Positions 23,540-34,599 of a DNA stretch of 64,000 bases are shown one piece after another (within the stretch, counting starts at the first letter, position 1; each line of letters begins with the position of its first letter). The stretch covers positions 3,141,313-3,205,312 of the forward strand of contig OX422186.1 in NCBI GenBank assembly GCA_949130485.1. Reading direction: 5' to 3'. A program made the position numbers and the translations under genes. The notes beneath the pieces were generated by a model. It saw nothing but the letters and a program-made list of their open reading frames with translations. It was not told where the DNA came from and did not search any database. The DNA comes from Agelas oroides. Taxonomy: Eukaryota; Porifera; Demospongiae; Agelasida; Agelasidae.

Positions 23540-24180
23540 AAATGGGGAGTATTAGTGAGTAAATTTGGTACATGCTTGTAATCTTGTACATACATTCTCA
23601 TGCTTTGATCTTGTAATGTTGTACACTTGTACATGTAAATGTGCAAGCCTAACCTCACAGAAGAGAAATGGTTTGAGCTCATAAACAACAGTAGCCATGG
23701 TGTGACTAAGTTGTTTCATATTAGGAAAATCCCATATAGTTAGCAGTGGTTGCTAGACAACACTAAAACAATGGTGCTACTTTAAGCTCATTACTACACC
23801 TACATGTACATGTGTGGCAGTGCCAAGTAAATCTCATACAAGTTAGTCTTTTAACCTGAAAATCACATGCATGTAACTGTACTCTCACAGCTACTAGCAA
23901 CCAACCTATCATTCTATCAGATGTACAGTCTACCTCACACACAAATATTCCATTTCTTGATACATTACTATTAGATATATACAGTCATCCATTTCACACT
24001 TACTGGAGTTCTTTAAGCTCTTGACACTCTTTGAGGCCACTCGCAAGTTCAGAGAGTCCTTCATCACCAATAGAATTACCTGCAAGGCTGTGCAAAGAGA
24101 TATTATTCTCAGTCACCATCCACTAGGCAACACAAAACAATGGCAATACACACAATCATTTGTAGTGATTGTTGAGAACT
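23540..24180. repeat. LRR-exon duplication unit, copy 1
   Basis: This block (an intron segment with 'gtttgagctcataaacaaca', followed by the 84-base LRR exon at 24004-24087) is repeated at 39480-40090, 40100-40740 and 40890-41195 plus 43919-44290. The exon and its flanking intron were evidently duplicated together. Confidence 0.8.
24004..24087 (-). CDS. LRR exon of an NLR-like gene (84 bp)
   Basis: An 84-base exon with AG before and GTAAGT after encodes one 28-residue leucine-rich repeat of the ribonuclease-inhibitor type (LAGNSIGDEGLSELASGL then KECQELKEL). It starts and ends in the same phase as the five other LRR exons in this window, so exons can be added or lost without breaking the frame. 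It is the most downstream LRR exon I find; the 3' end of the gene is not identified. Confidence 0.75.
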
Positions 24181-25930
24181 GACTTAAGCTAATTAGCACA
24201 TATCAACTAATCTTGTGTGGCATGAGAAATATGATGCTAGTGTCATGACATTTTGTGAAAATAGCACAACTGTCTCCAACTGGAAGCACATCTCATATGA
24301 TCTCCCAGTAGTAAATGCACACCTCCCCCCACCCTTGTAAATAAGCCCACTCCTCCTTGTTGAAGATGCAAGTAAGCTATCAACACAACATAATTATCAA
24401 CATGAAACTAAGAACTTTCAATAAATCGTATCCAAGTAACAGCAAAACCTCCATGGAACACACCATCTCTAATTGTTACAAGTTGGTGTGTTAGGTTTCA
24501 ATCACGTATCTCAGGTTCTTGAAAAGGTATGGGACATAGCTTAATTAACCCTTTACCTACTGACGACATGCATATTCATCATGATGCTGCATGTTATCAG
24601 TTGGCACATTCCTTTTGAAGACACTAGCAATAACGGTGTGATGGGGGAGGCGGGTATAGTCACAAAGCGCTGTGCACATGGCAGCTGTCTTGGCTTGCTG
24701 TACAAAATCCTTGGTCGGCACTGGCTAGGCCGTTTCTCTCCTTACTGTAGAAACCACTGCTCTGCCCTTGTAAGGGCTCCATTTTTGGCACTGTAGGTGG
24801 TTTTAATCAGAAGGAGCATTCACTGGTCAGAGAGCTCTGATAATTGAACATGGTCAAGGTTGCAAACCCCAACGAATTGATAAATAAACGTGTGGGTCAA
24901 GTTTCCAGTTTTAGCTCCCAGCAGAAGTGAAAATAAAGATCAAAGAAGAGTTTTTCTAGAGAATGGAACTTTGTAATTAGTAGGTTAGCAAGCAGACACT
25001 AGGTCACAGCACTGAGTATGGGATGCAGCTCTCAGAACGATTAAGGCAGTCTTAAAAGTGCTTTATGTGACATGCAAGTACAAGAAGGTATTGCAATAAT
25101 TCACAAAAGTTAATTCACAACTTATGGAAATTAAATGATGTGTTGAGTGTAGGTTTGATCTCCTTATTCTGGCCCTTAGTCTTTGATGTTCAGCTTTGAT
25201 GTATATGCTGGTTGTGAAGTAGGTACGTCCAAATGACAGAAAGAATATCATCGAGACTGAGATTGTTTCTGGCAGCAGGTAAGGCTCAAGTCACTTTGAG
25301 TGATGATGGACCTATTAGTCTTTGGCAGTTGATGTGGAACACTGGTCAACCTTATGATGCCATTTCTGTGAGCAGGAAAGTTTGAAATATCAAAAACCAG
25401 GTGGAATATATGCCCTTAATGTTGTACCAAGGCAATATGGATGACCCACTGATCACCCTGATTTTACTTCTTTTCTTCTATTTGCTCTTATATAGCAGTG
25501 GTACAGTAGATTATTGTTTCATGTCACCTGGTTATCTTTAGAACATGATCTATAGTAATATGGCTATCATCTCAGGCTACATCTTCAGTTCCGCATTTTA
25601 CAGTGTTTATTGCTAGTAAAGTTTGTTACACAAACTACACAGCACTAATTAGTTGCCATGGCAACACCTTGTCTTTAGAATAAGAAAGCATCGTTTTCAT
25701 TGTTGGTACGAAGTTGGGTTGTCGGGAGCGCCAACACTGCTAAGCACATCGTAGCTCCTTAGCGCCAACACTAGCCTAACATGCCAGAATGAACAATTAA
25801 TATCTGATATATATAGGCAACCGTGGGTCTATTGGGAAGAGTCTGGAAAGTAGCGGGGATTTCTCAATGAGGTGCCAGTACTTAACAAGCAATCTCCTAA
25901 GGCAGTGTGTTGGTAAATGTGGTAAATATG
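24100..25930. other. No gene recognised
   Basis: Probably intron or 3' flank of the LRR gene. The segment near 24555-24650 resembles 46840-46930 (a 'ttatcagttggcaca' core), another dispersed repeat. No coding exon is convincing. Confidence 0.4.
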
Positions 25931-26703
25931 TACCGTAGTGTCCCGCTAATACGCCCCCTTTGAAAATACGCCCCCCCCCCTCTTTTCCGCCAAAGTTCCT
26001 GCACAGGGTAGTTTGACTCGTTATAACGCCCCCCGGTGAGCGTCTTCTGGAACATCAAAACTACACGTGCTTACTATACGTTGCAAGTGCGTTCAGTAAG
26101 ACTATAGTAGTCGGTGAATCTTTTGTAAGTTTTGTGGCTTTTAGAAAAGCCGGTTAGATGTTCCAAGTTTTAAGCTGCTAGTTTAGAAAACAGGTTTATC
26201 AGTCTGTCAAGGTGTTTTTGTTTCCCTCTGAAGATGTACACGCACGGAACCACAAGTCCTTTCCCATCAACTTCAGAACGTCTTCTGTCACCATTGACGA
26301 TGCAAGTCATCTCGCTGCCACTCTTGTGCAAGAAATACCAGCAGACTCTGGAAGTTTCCCGTGGTACATGACCGACAGTGTTGCCGTTCTTGAGGACAGC
26401 TACAGCGAAGTCGTCGTGAATGTTATTGACCTCGCGTTGAACTGGCAGCTCTTCTCCGATGTAGGGAGACCACGCAGCTTTGTAAACGTGATGTCCGCGA
26501 ACAGTATACTCTCGATCCTGAAAGTCGTCGCCATAGTTAGTTGGAAGTGTCCTAATTGCGTACATAGCACTTGCGTAAAATCTTTTGGGGGGGGGGGGCT
26601 TATAGTCGAGACTAATTGCATCCTCGAATATAAGCCCCCCCCCCTACTTTAGGCGGGATGTAGTGTACAAAATGGGGGGGCGTATTAACGGGACACTACG
26701 GTA
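25931..26703. mobile_element. Inverted-repeat element carrying a HIRAN ORF
   Basis: The ends are TACCGTAGTGTCCCGCTAAT and, in reverse complement, TACCGTAGTGTCCCGTTAAT, each followed by a C-rich run (ACGCCCCC). TA flanks both sides and may be the target duplication. The 773-bp interior is largely one minus-strand open frame for a HIRAN-like domain (26170-26565). The right end abuts a Penelope-like fragment. A separate element with TACCGTA ends lies at 33901-34474. Confidence 0.75.
26170..26565 (-). CDS. HIRAN-like domain protein (131 aa) inside a MITE-like element
   Basis: A single uninterrupted frame from ATG to stop. The core VRGHHVYKAAWSPYIGEEL, then REVNNIHDDFAVAVLKNG and TVGHVPRE, followed by a short C-terminal part with CVYIFRG, matches the pattern of HIRAN domains. 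In HLTF/Rad5 proteins HIRAN domains bind single-stranded 3' DNA ends. Here the domain is alone, without helicase or ring domains. It lies wholly between the terminal inverted repeats, so it looks like element-borne coding sequence rather than a host gene. Whether it is expressed cannot be seen; no upstream exon is evident. Confidence 0.6.
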   Translation of the reverse strand: MYAIRTLPTNYGDDFQDREYTVRGHHVYKAAWSPYIGEELPVQREVNNIHDDFAVAVLKNGNTVGHVPRETSRVCWYFLHKSGSEMTCIVNGDRRRSEVDGKGLVVPCVYIFRGKQKHLDRLINLFSKLAA

Positions 26704-27570
26704 GTTGTGAAAGTTTGGCGTTCACCTGCATAGTGTGGTTTGTTTGCTAGCGTTTTTTGTCTGCCAGAGTATTTAATCCCTCTAATGCTCCTGTCTATGG
26801 TCTCTTGTCTGCATCCTATTCTTTTCATATTTTTGGATATGCTTCTATTTGTACATTTGGAACATAGCTTTGCTTGAGTTCGTTCGGAGGTATCTAAGTA
26901 GTTCTCCTTTGATGATACCCCGGCCTGTTCCAGGGGGGTGGGCGGATGAGGCATGTACATACTGTTGGGTATTGGTGGGCTTGATATGGGTTTTGATGTC
27001 CAGAATGCCTTCCTTGGCAAATCTCTCCCCTTTGTAGGTCTAGGAACGTGATTTCATCTGCTGAAAATTCTGCAGTGAAACTAATGCGTGGGTGTAGGTT
27101 ATTGATGCTCTTGATGAACTGTTCTAGGCTCTCTTTTGTGTTAGTCCATACTAAAAATATACCATCTATCTCTTCCAATGTATGGAGGAGGGATTTGTTT
27201 CAGAAAGGATTCTGGATTCCAGTGCACCCATGAAAATGTTAGCATAGGCAGGTGTCATCTTTGTAACCATGGCTGTGCCCTGTTTCTGGATGTACAATTA
27301 ATCATTAAATTTGAAAACATTTTTTGTAGAGATTTGAGTTCCAAAAGCTTTTTGAGCCAACTGGTTGGAGGACACAAAGGGTCCTTGTTCTCCCAGTCTT
27401 CAATTGCCTGAAGCACAGCATGAATGTGATCTTCCTTCAGGATGTTGGTGTATTGTGAGGAAACATCCAGGGTACAAAAAATGCAGTCCTTGGGTAATTT
27501 AGTGGATACTGGAAGGGAGTGACTTCGCCACAGGCTGAAGCCAGTGGTCTAAGTAAGCTGAAATCCTTTC
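26704..27570 (-). pseudogene. Penelope-like retroelement fragment (reverse transcriptase)
   Basis: Read on the minus strand from about 27510 downward, the frames spell successive parts of a Penelope-type reverse transcriptase: CTLDVSSQYTNI, then PPTSWLKKLLEL, then DGIFLVWTNTKESLEQFI and NNLHPRISFTAEFS, then (in another frame) THIKPTNTQQYVHASS and YLRTNS. At least two frame changes and a damaged catalytic segment (DGIF where DDIF is usual) mark it as dead. Its 3' side stops at the edge of the HIRAN-carrying element. Confidence 0.75.
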
Positions 27571-27929
27571 AGTTAGACCATCACAACCGGAAACTAGTAA
27601 ACCCCATGTTCATACTGCCACATATTCATGAGAGAATAACTGTTAAGCTACCATGTAGTCACATACGGCTGCCTTAACTGTTCTGAACTGCTGTAAACAT
27701 TTTGTTACCCACTACCGTCATACCACAAATGGCAGTAAAGCTAACTTGGTTGTTGTTGTCTGACTCAATGGAATTTAACAGGTGGGCATGAAATAATTAC
27801 TTCATCACTTCTGTTTGTAATATGTGGAGATTATGGCACATAATTATGTAGGTTGTCCTAATTTTACATCATTTGAGACAACGGCCAAATGTTGCTTGTG
27901 TATACGTACATACAGAATGAAATAGCAGT

Positions 27930-27957
27930 TTATTATTATTATTATTATTATTATTAT
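27930..27957. repeat. (TTA)n microsatellite
   Basis: About nine head-to-tail copies of the trinucleotide, downstream of the CCCH gene. Confidence 0.9.
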
Positions 27958-28005
27958 GAGAAAGACGCCAACAATAGGCGCAGATACTACAGTTAGTGTT
28001 ATTAA

Positions 28006-29019
28006 TTAATTAAGACTCTTCAAAACTTCAGAAACAGTTTGTCCATTCTCAACCTGATATGGTCCTAGTTGGATATACTTCAGGATATGCTCCCATTTCA
28101 TATCATATTCAATCTTGTCATCCTTTGTGCAAATCGGACAAATCCATTCAAGGCGTTCATCCCAATAATGGGTATATGTGCACCTTGCACCACGTCTACA
28201 GGAGCCTTGAAGATGATAGCAACACAGATCACATTTGTGCACACCACATGCAATAGCACCACGGTGCAAGACTGGGATAAGCACATCGGTATATTCAGGC
28301 ATGAAAGAAGGTGGTTGCCTAGTCTGGCCTTCTCTTTCCTCATAGCGCACAAAATGATGAGTGTCTATTACTCTCTTGATCACTCCTAAATGTGGATGAC
28401 AGCCGGCTGAAGGATCTATGTCGAGTGAGACCACATTGTCTTCTTGCCATGCAGTAGCAGAGTTGTCCTTGGGAGAAATAGATGGTCTATCCAGAATAGT
28501 AGAAGCATTGTCCTGAATAGCCTGGTCGGGAGATTCCTCAGGACTTGGATGAGGACAGTTTTTGGAACTGGTTTCTCCAGTGCCAATATTGCTGTTAAGA
28601 TTTCCCATGGGAGAACTAGCTAGTTTATCCTGAACAGCCTGACAAGACTCAACAGGGTCTGGTCTAGGGCAGTCTCTGCATCTGATTTCTCCAGAATCCA
28701 TAGCTGATGACTTGTCTACTTCAGTAACAACCTGGGGCTCCAAGGAGTTACTATGCTTTGAAAGAATGAATTTCTTTAGGTAAATGGCATCTCTGCATTT
28801 CGTAGAAGGGTTATTTCTCTGCTTCTGGCCAGAGGTATCCGAATTAAAGAGCACCTTTGAGTTCAAGAGGCCTCCAATGGTCACTGATGTGACAGGCTTC
28901 CATCTCAGTTGCACAAGCAGTCCCTTTTCAACTTCCTGTACTTTCCAGGATAGTGTTTTGGTACTAGCTAAACCAGCTTCAATAATAGCTGCTACAACCA
29001 AGTCAGGAAGCTGATCCAT
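28006..29019 (-). CDS. CCCH zinc-finger protein, single exon, 337 aa
   Basis: A complete uninterrupted frame, far longer than chance frames here. The N-terminus (residues 1-45, DLVVAAIIEAG, then TLSWKVQEVEKGLLVQLRW) looks folded; the middle is acidic, Ser/Pro-rich and probably disordered. The C-terminal third carries CDLCCYHLQGSC and RRGARCTYTH, a CCCH-type zinc finger, followed by a further CPIC pair. CCCH fingers usually bind RNA, so an RNA-associated role is inferred, not shown. The start was chosen as the first ATG (context tctATGg). It lies among introns of the LRR gene on the same strand, or in a neighbouring interval; the absence of introns hints at retroposition. Confidence 0.7.
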   Translation of the reverse strand: MDQLPDLVVAAIIEAGLASTKTLSWKVQEVEKGLLVQLRWKPVTSVTIGGLLNSKVLFNSDTSGQKQRNNPSTKCRDAIYLKKFILSKHSNSLEPQVVTEVDKSSAMDSGEIRCRDCPRPDPVESCQAVQDKLASSPMGNLNSNIGTGETSSKNCPHPSPEESPDQAIQDNASTILDRPSISPKDNSATAWQEDNVVSLDIDPSAGCHPHLGVIKRVIDTHHFVRYEEREGQTRQPPSFMPEYTDVLIPVLHRGAIACGVHKCDLCCYHLQGSCRRGARCTYTHYWDERLEWICPICTKDDKIEYDMKWEHILKYIQLGPYQVENGQTVSEVLKSLN

Positions 29020-30980
29020 AGACTAGGTTCATTTATATGCATACACAATAGTATTCAAGATAGCTGTACAATTGATATGGGCTGTAGGAAAATTTGCTTC
29101 AAACGAAAATGAGTGATTCCACCCTAGTAGTACAGGATCTAATTACAGCAAACTGCTAACTTACTACTTTGCCATGGCACACAGCAGGATTTGTCACTGA
29201 CGACTGTGCCAAATTTGATAACGCATAAGTAGCTAAGTCCTCACCAGAGATATATATAAGCATCACATATGCCAGCCATTTCTCCAGCCAGGGCAGCTAA
29301 CGTGGCTACACATGCATGGACTAAGCTTTACACTGAAATCGTGAGGTAAATTCTGGCATTTATGAGTGCCGTTTATGCATGGCCCTACCTGTAGCGACCC
29401 AGTCAACCACTGTCCATATTAAATTTGTACCGCCTGTGAGCGGCCTACCGTCGTCGGTATAGAAGCAAAAACAAAGAATTATGTTTCCACATGTGCTTCA
29501 ACTTCAGTTGTCTTCGCTCCAGGTCCCCGACGCTGCACTCTGGCCTTCACATGCGTCACAATATTGATCTTCGTGAAATATTAAAATTTTGAATGCGCTC
29601 ATTTAAAAGTTATGGTAAGTGGTCAGTCCATAGATAGACACACGCATGCGCAATGCAGTCACCTAGTGTGGGGCTCGCTCAGGCTCGTCCAATTACACAA
29701 CAAAAACTTCATTGATGTAAAATGACTACAATATGATTCACTTATGAAAATTGCATATGCACTCTTACTGTCAGTAACTTCAGGCAGTTTTGGGTGTCTT
29801 TTTCATGGAGACAAATCACAAATAGTAATTCTAAGTCTACATTTTCACTGTTTTCACTTAATGTCAGTGGTGAAGTATTCAGATTAGATGTAAGAGGCAT
29901 TGTAATTTCTGATAATGTGCCTTTGATGTAGCTTAACAAATACGGCATGAAGGCGTCTTTAATCCACTCATACAACATGTCATATGTCTTCAAACATGTT
30001 GATGAACAGGACAAGTAAATGTAAGTTTCCAAAAAAATTTATCTTCTGCATCAGATGTTAATTGGACATGGCTGCTGTAATTACAACAGAGAAATTAAGA
30101 AAATACGGTAATAAAAAAAAATCATTCCAGTGGAGGTAGGACATGGTTGACCTTTGCTAATCAAAATACCTGGGGTAATCACTAATTGAGCGCAGTATTT
30201 CAACAGACAAACTCACTTCACTTTCACTGGGAGAGCTCCCACTTTCAAATCAAGATTCAAAGCTTGGTCTACCCATAATAAAGGCCAAACAAATTTTTAT
30301 CCTGCAGTATCCAAGATCAATTAGTGATGACCCCAGTTACTTTAATTATGAAAGGTCAACCATGTCCTACCTCCTCTGCAATCATTCTGTGCCAAGCATA
30401 TGCTGTTGATGATTACTTCAGTAAAGTAAAAAGTACAACAGAGTGTAACCTAATGCTAAAATACTTCTACAGTGGAACCACCTTTCTGGGACCATGCTGT
30501 GTGCTACTTTAGAGACATTTCGGGGATTCCAGTATATTTTCGGAATGCACGCTAATGTATACTTGGGCTGTTGAGCACAACATTGCTGCATTCTATTGTT
30601 TTACACGTGATTAACAACACCAACAAAGAGTCCTGTCATTAAATCCAGCAGCGATGGTGGACAACCCTGCAAGTGAGATAGATAAGTCTGCCTATGGAGG
30701 TCATAAAGCATACAACTTAAACTGTCCATTATACAGAACAGAGGGTGTCTACTTTGCTTGTGTTACTCAAGTATTCAAACAGTTGAGACTTTCATAAGTG
30801 TCTGTTGTACAATAGATGTGCACTACTGAGGGGTATATATTAAGAAGGGTTCCATTTTAGTCATGTGACCTTCAAACGATCACTTTCTTGAATCCAGTTA
30901 CTGTATAGTGCTACTAGTTAATTCATAAAACTGCATGACATCATTGCTAGCCATCAGGGATTATCCCAAAAGCCATCAAC
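29020..30980. other. No gene recognised; contains dispersed repeats
   Basis: The block 29780-29950 resembles 14100-14180, 38640-38710 and 47535-47640 (shared core 'agatgtaagaggcattgt'). These are four copies of one old interspersed repeat. No coding sequence is recognised. Confidence 0.5.
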
Positions 30981-30984
30981 CGGG

Positions 30985-31500
30985 CAAGTGGAGACTCATT
31001 TTAGATCTATCCTCACCAAAGGGTGGAAGTGTAAATTCCCAGACAAGACGCCAAAAATGAATGCCTACATGCTCACAATTTTGCAGGCAAGGAAGGAATT
31101 TGAGGGTCCTGCCTGGCGGATCTATGATCACAACTACAGACTCAGGGCAGCAGCTTCTGGCAATCAAAACTGGGAAGAGTTGGACCTCCATCTACACAGT
31201 CAGGTATTTCACAGGTCGGGCAAAGGAGGTCCCAGCCTGTGCTAAGTGCAAATTGTTCAGGAATGACTAATGGACTGCCCACATGCCAGTCCATTAGTTA
31301 TTCAAGGGCAACAGATCTCTGAGCCACCAGAACCAACAGAGAGTTCATCCATCAACCAGAGGACCTCCAAGTATTGGCATGGGTAGAGTCCGAAGTGGCA
31401 TAATTATGCTTTGTATTTGACCAGGATGGCTTATGCCCCTATAAGGTGTGTCAGTTCAGGCACATGTGCTCAAAGTACCTTGCCCACTAAAGGATGCAAG
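30985..31500 (+). pseudogene. Gag-like retroelement fragment
   Basis: The frame from 30988 reads MNAYMLTILQARKEFEGPAW and NYRLRAAASGNQNWEEL. The next frame continues as YFTGRAKEVPACAKC, and further on CFVFDQDGLCPYKVCQF leads into RHMCSKYLAH. The order (helical region, FTGRA, Cys-x2-Cys, then a C-x7-8-C-x4-C-x3-H-type cluster) resembles gag proteins of retroelements, possibly DIRS-like, that I associate with sponges and corals. It contains a frameshift and stops, so it is a relic; no reverse transcriptase was recognised next to it. Confidence 0.5.
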
Positions 31501-31599
31501 GAGGCCAAGGGTGTCACCAGAACACATGGAGAAAGCCCTAGGGCGATAGTGCCAGGACTAGTACATCACATGTTCAGCTGTGGCTCTCATATATTAACC

Positions 31600-32820
31600 A
31601 CATTTTCAGTATCACCAGACATGAATTCCGCTCATTAACTCATACCCTGTTGGCTATGGTCCCAGGGGCAGCCATGACTCCACAGTGTGGCTCATCAAGA
31701 GAGTTATGATTGTGTGTACTTGTGGTAAAGGTAGGGACAGTTTGGTTGAAAAGAGCATGTTCCACTGACGTGAGGTTAGTGTGATCTCAAGTCCTCGCCT
31801 GGAGAACATAGCTTGCACCAACTAGGTGGTCACTTTTCATATGTAGTTCAAAAATACTTGCTGCACTGAGGGATTAGGATAGACCCACTCATTATGGGCA
31901 TTCACACTAGTTGCTGTGTATGTAACTAAAGCTCTGTCATAAACCAATCAAGTAAGTCATTTATGGCTCCCATTCTCTTTGGCACATCAATACTCTTCCA
32001 TAGACAACAAGCAAGAGCATTCCTAGCAACCCCAGGAGTTGGACAGCTGGGATCACTAACAGGAATTCCCCAGGAACGCAGGCAACCAGCAGTCCAACAA
32101 GCACACCTCAGATCTGCTTGCATTAGTCAAATGTACACCACAGAGGTCAAGTCTTCTACCATATCACCTTGCAAGGGCCACAACACCACTAAAGCTCTAG
32201 GCATGGGGAGAAGCCCTCATGAGGCACCCACATGCACAGGGAATACGTGGAGCACATGTCGCAAGGAACTCAGGAAGGTTTTCACATTGAGTTTAACTAC
32301 ATACAAGGAGCATGTCTGTAAATTACCAGTAGGGAATATGAAGTCAGCCAGTGGAATGGTGGAAACAAATGGGAAGGAGTCAAGCCATTTATCAAAATAA
32401 GCCACCAACCGGGCAAGTGATTGCACATTATGTAGCCCATCAGTTTCTATGTGAAATATTTGTAAAACGACAATTTATTTCATGAAATGTTTTAACTCTA
32501 ATATTTCCTGATTTATGGTACATGGCAATATACACACACTGGCAGTCACAAAAGTACACTGCATAGTTATTAGACCAAGTTATCAAACAGTAGACACCAT
32601 GTGTAACCAAACACAAAAAGTGACAACAAGAGACTGGAGCAGAGGGTCCATAGTATTGTGCACTGAAAAAACTTGATCAAGCAACCCAGATTATACGTAG
32701 CTTTAACCAATCCAGCTATAATTCATTCCCCTGGATTCCTAGCTTACACTGCCATCAATAATATGAGTTCCAGATTCTTGCCTCATGCTGAAAATAAAGG
32801 GATGTTAGATGTTGTGAGGT
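31600..32820. other. No gene recognised
   Basis: Possibly further remains of the gag-bearing retroelement. The 31926-32426 stretch is open in several frames on both strands without a recognisable domain. Confidence 0.35.
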
Positions 32821-32844
32821 GAAATAAAGGAAAATGAAAACACC

Positions 32845-32922
32845 AGCAGTCACCGGGAATCAAACCCAGGATATCTACCTGGCTTGTGCAGCCAGTGCTC
32901 TGCCACTGAGCTACAACAACCG
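32845..32922 (-). repeat. tRNA-derived SINE head
   Basis: On the minus strand, TAGCTCAGTGGCAGAGC (box A region, 32897-32913) is followed by GGGTTTGATTCCC (box B, 32855-32867) at tRNA-like spacing. A 5-bp anticodon stem and a T arm can be drawn, but no acceptor stem forms and base 33 is not T, so it is a SINE, not a tRNA gene. The upstream body (32930-32990) is shared with the copy near 59755-59880. Confidence 0.65.
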
Positions 32923-33900
32923 GATACCTACCAGCCCTCACAATCCTCTATATGTACTGCACAGATGATACTGAAATGCCTCAGTCACACACCAACCAGC
33001 CACTCAGTACGTCGGTGTGAGGCAAGAATTTAAGCAAGAGTTCTAAGCATTTAGACTGAGAAAACCACTCAGCATGGGTTTTCTCCTGATGGAGAGAATT
33101 TTGGGGTCAACCGCTAACAGAAATCCGATGGCACATACTGAGTGGCTGCTAGTTGTGTGACTGAGACATTTCAGGACCACCTATTCCTTTATGCTCATGG
33201 TTTATGTCTATATGCTTTGAAAGTTGCCCTACTATTCTCAGTTATGTTTTTAATGTTGTGTATTGTTCTTACACATGTAACAGTTTACAATGGTTGTACT
33301 GCAGTATTATAGAAAGAGAAATGGAATCTTCTAGAGGTGATCATTGCTGATGCATGGGTAAAGACTTTTGCAACAGGGAAATACTCGCTCTGCAGCTGTA
33401 GATGATGGGTGAACCAGAAGATTGATTAGGACCAACCTGAATTAGCTATGGTGAGGACTTGGAATGAGGCTACACACTGACCACATTGAGTAATCAGGCG
33501 ACCTAACTGGGAGCAAATATGTACAGCAACCAGTGATTAACGTGAGGCTAATTGTGATAGCATAATTTGTCAATCACGCCACTGAAAATCGATTTAGACG
33601 TTGCTATATAGGTTCTACATTCAAAGCTTTTAATTTTATGTTGTTGAAGAGGTTGCTAATATTTGCTAGATTGGGGATGGATCCAATAGGCACACTGGTG
33701 TGCTTAAGGCAAACACATTAGAAGTCTCAAAGGGTACAGTGCCTTTTGGTATAGGAAGCCTCGTGAGAAAACTGCTAATCACTAAATGGGGTCGACAGAA
33801 TAGAATAGTATAGCATTTTCAGTACATAAATACTGTCAACCTAGATATGTACATACATATACAAACTATACATGTAGTTGTGGTGGTGGACAAATCACAA

Positions 33901-34474
33901 TACCGTAAACTCCGGTTGTTAGGCGCACCTTGCTATTAGGCGCACATTATTTATTAGGCGCATGCCTCCTTTCTGGTAAACGGCATCATTTACTAAGCGC
34001 ATGTGCATTAAATAGAGTACACCATGGCGGCGGAGATCGAGTCATGTCGAATGAAACCATGGCATCAACAGTCAATAACACGCAGCACACTCGATGTCAT
34101 CCTGAAGTTAAAGAAAGAGCTACACAGATTTTTCCTGCTACTGGCTAACACAAAGTCACATCCTTTGCAGCTTACGACTGGACTAGCTATATACTTAGCC
34201 TAGTAAAATTTCTCCCGTACGACGCGTACAGCCCCGCATAAATACACAATGGCTGGGAATCATAGCCTCTTCAAGGAGAATGGAACCTTCTGATTTTACG
34301 TCGATACTTGCCAGATGAACGCGTCTAACGATCTATTGCGCACTCATGCGTGGTCCACCTGTAGGGCGTGGCTTTCATTGCATCCGTTATTTAGCGCATA
34401 TCCTCTATTGGGCGCATACTTGCTTACCACTTACACTTATAAGCGCATGCGCTTATTAACCAGAGTCTACGGTA
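33901..34474. mobile_element. 574-bp inverted-repeat element with TACCGTA ends
   Basis: The left end TACCGTAAACTCCGGTTGTT and the right end (reverse complement TACCGTAGACTCTGGTTAAT) are imperfect inverted repeats followed by repeated 'taggcgca' / 'taagcgca' words. The interior has a GC-rich, CpG-containing part with a short frame from 33930 without a recognised domain. The first seven bases match the HIRAN-carrying element, so both may use related transposases. Confidence 0.7.
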
Positions 34475-34494
34475 GTTGATCACTTCATACTCAC

Positions 34495-34578
34495 CTCAGT
34501 ACTTGAAGCTGTTTACACTCCTCCAGGGCTGCAGTAAGAGCAACAGCCCCACCTTTTCCTATCTTGTTTCCATCAAGA
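34495..34578 (-). CDS. LRR exon of an NLR-like gene (84 bp)
   Basis: An exon between CTCAG and GTGAGT encoding one LRR (LDGNKIGKGGAVALTAAL then EECKQLQVLR). It has the same length and phase as the other LRR exons but a divergent sequence, so it is not part of the recently duplicated set. Confidence 0.75.
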
Positions 34579-34599
34579 CTGAGGAAAGAAAGATAATAG

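Noticed and set aside
26212-26652. Plus-strand 146-residue frame opposite the HIRAN ORF
   Set aside because: Antisense shadow; the minus-strand frame has the recognisable domain pattern.
32845-32922. A functional tRNA gene
   Set aside because: Box A and box B are present but the acceptor stem does not form and base 33 is not T; it fits a SINE head better.
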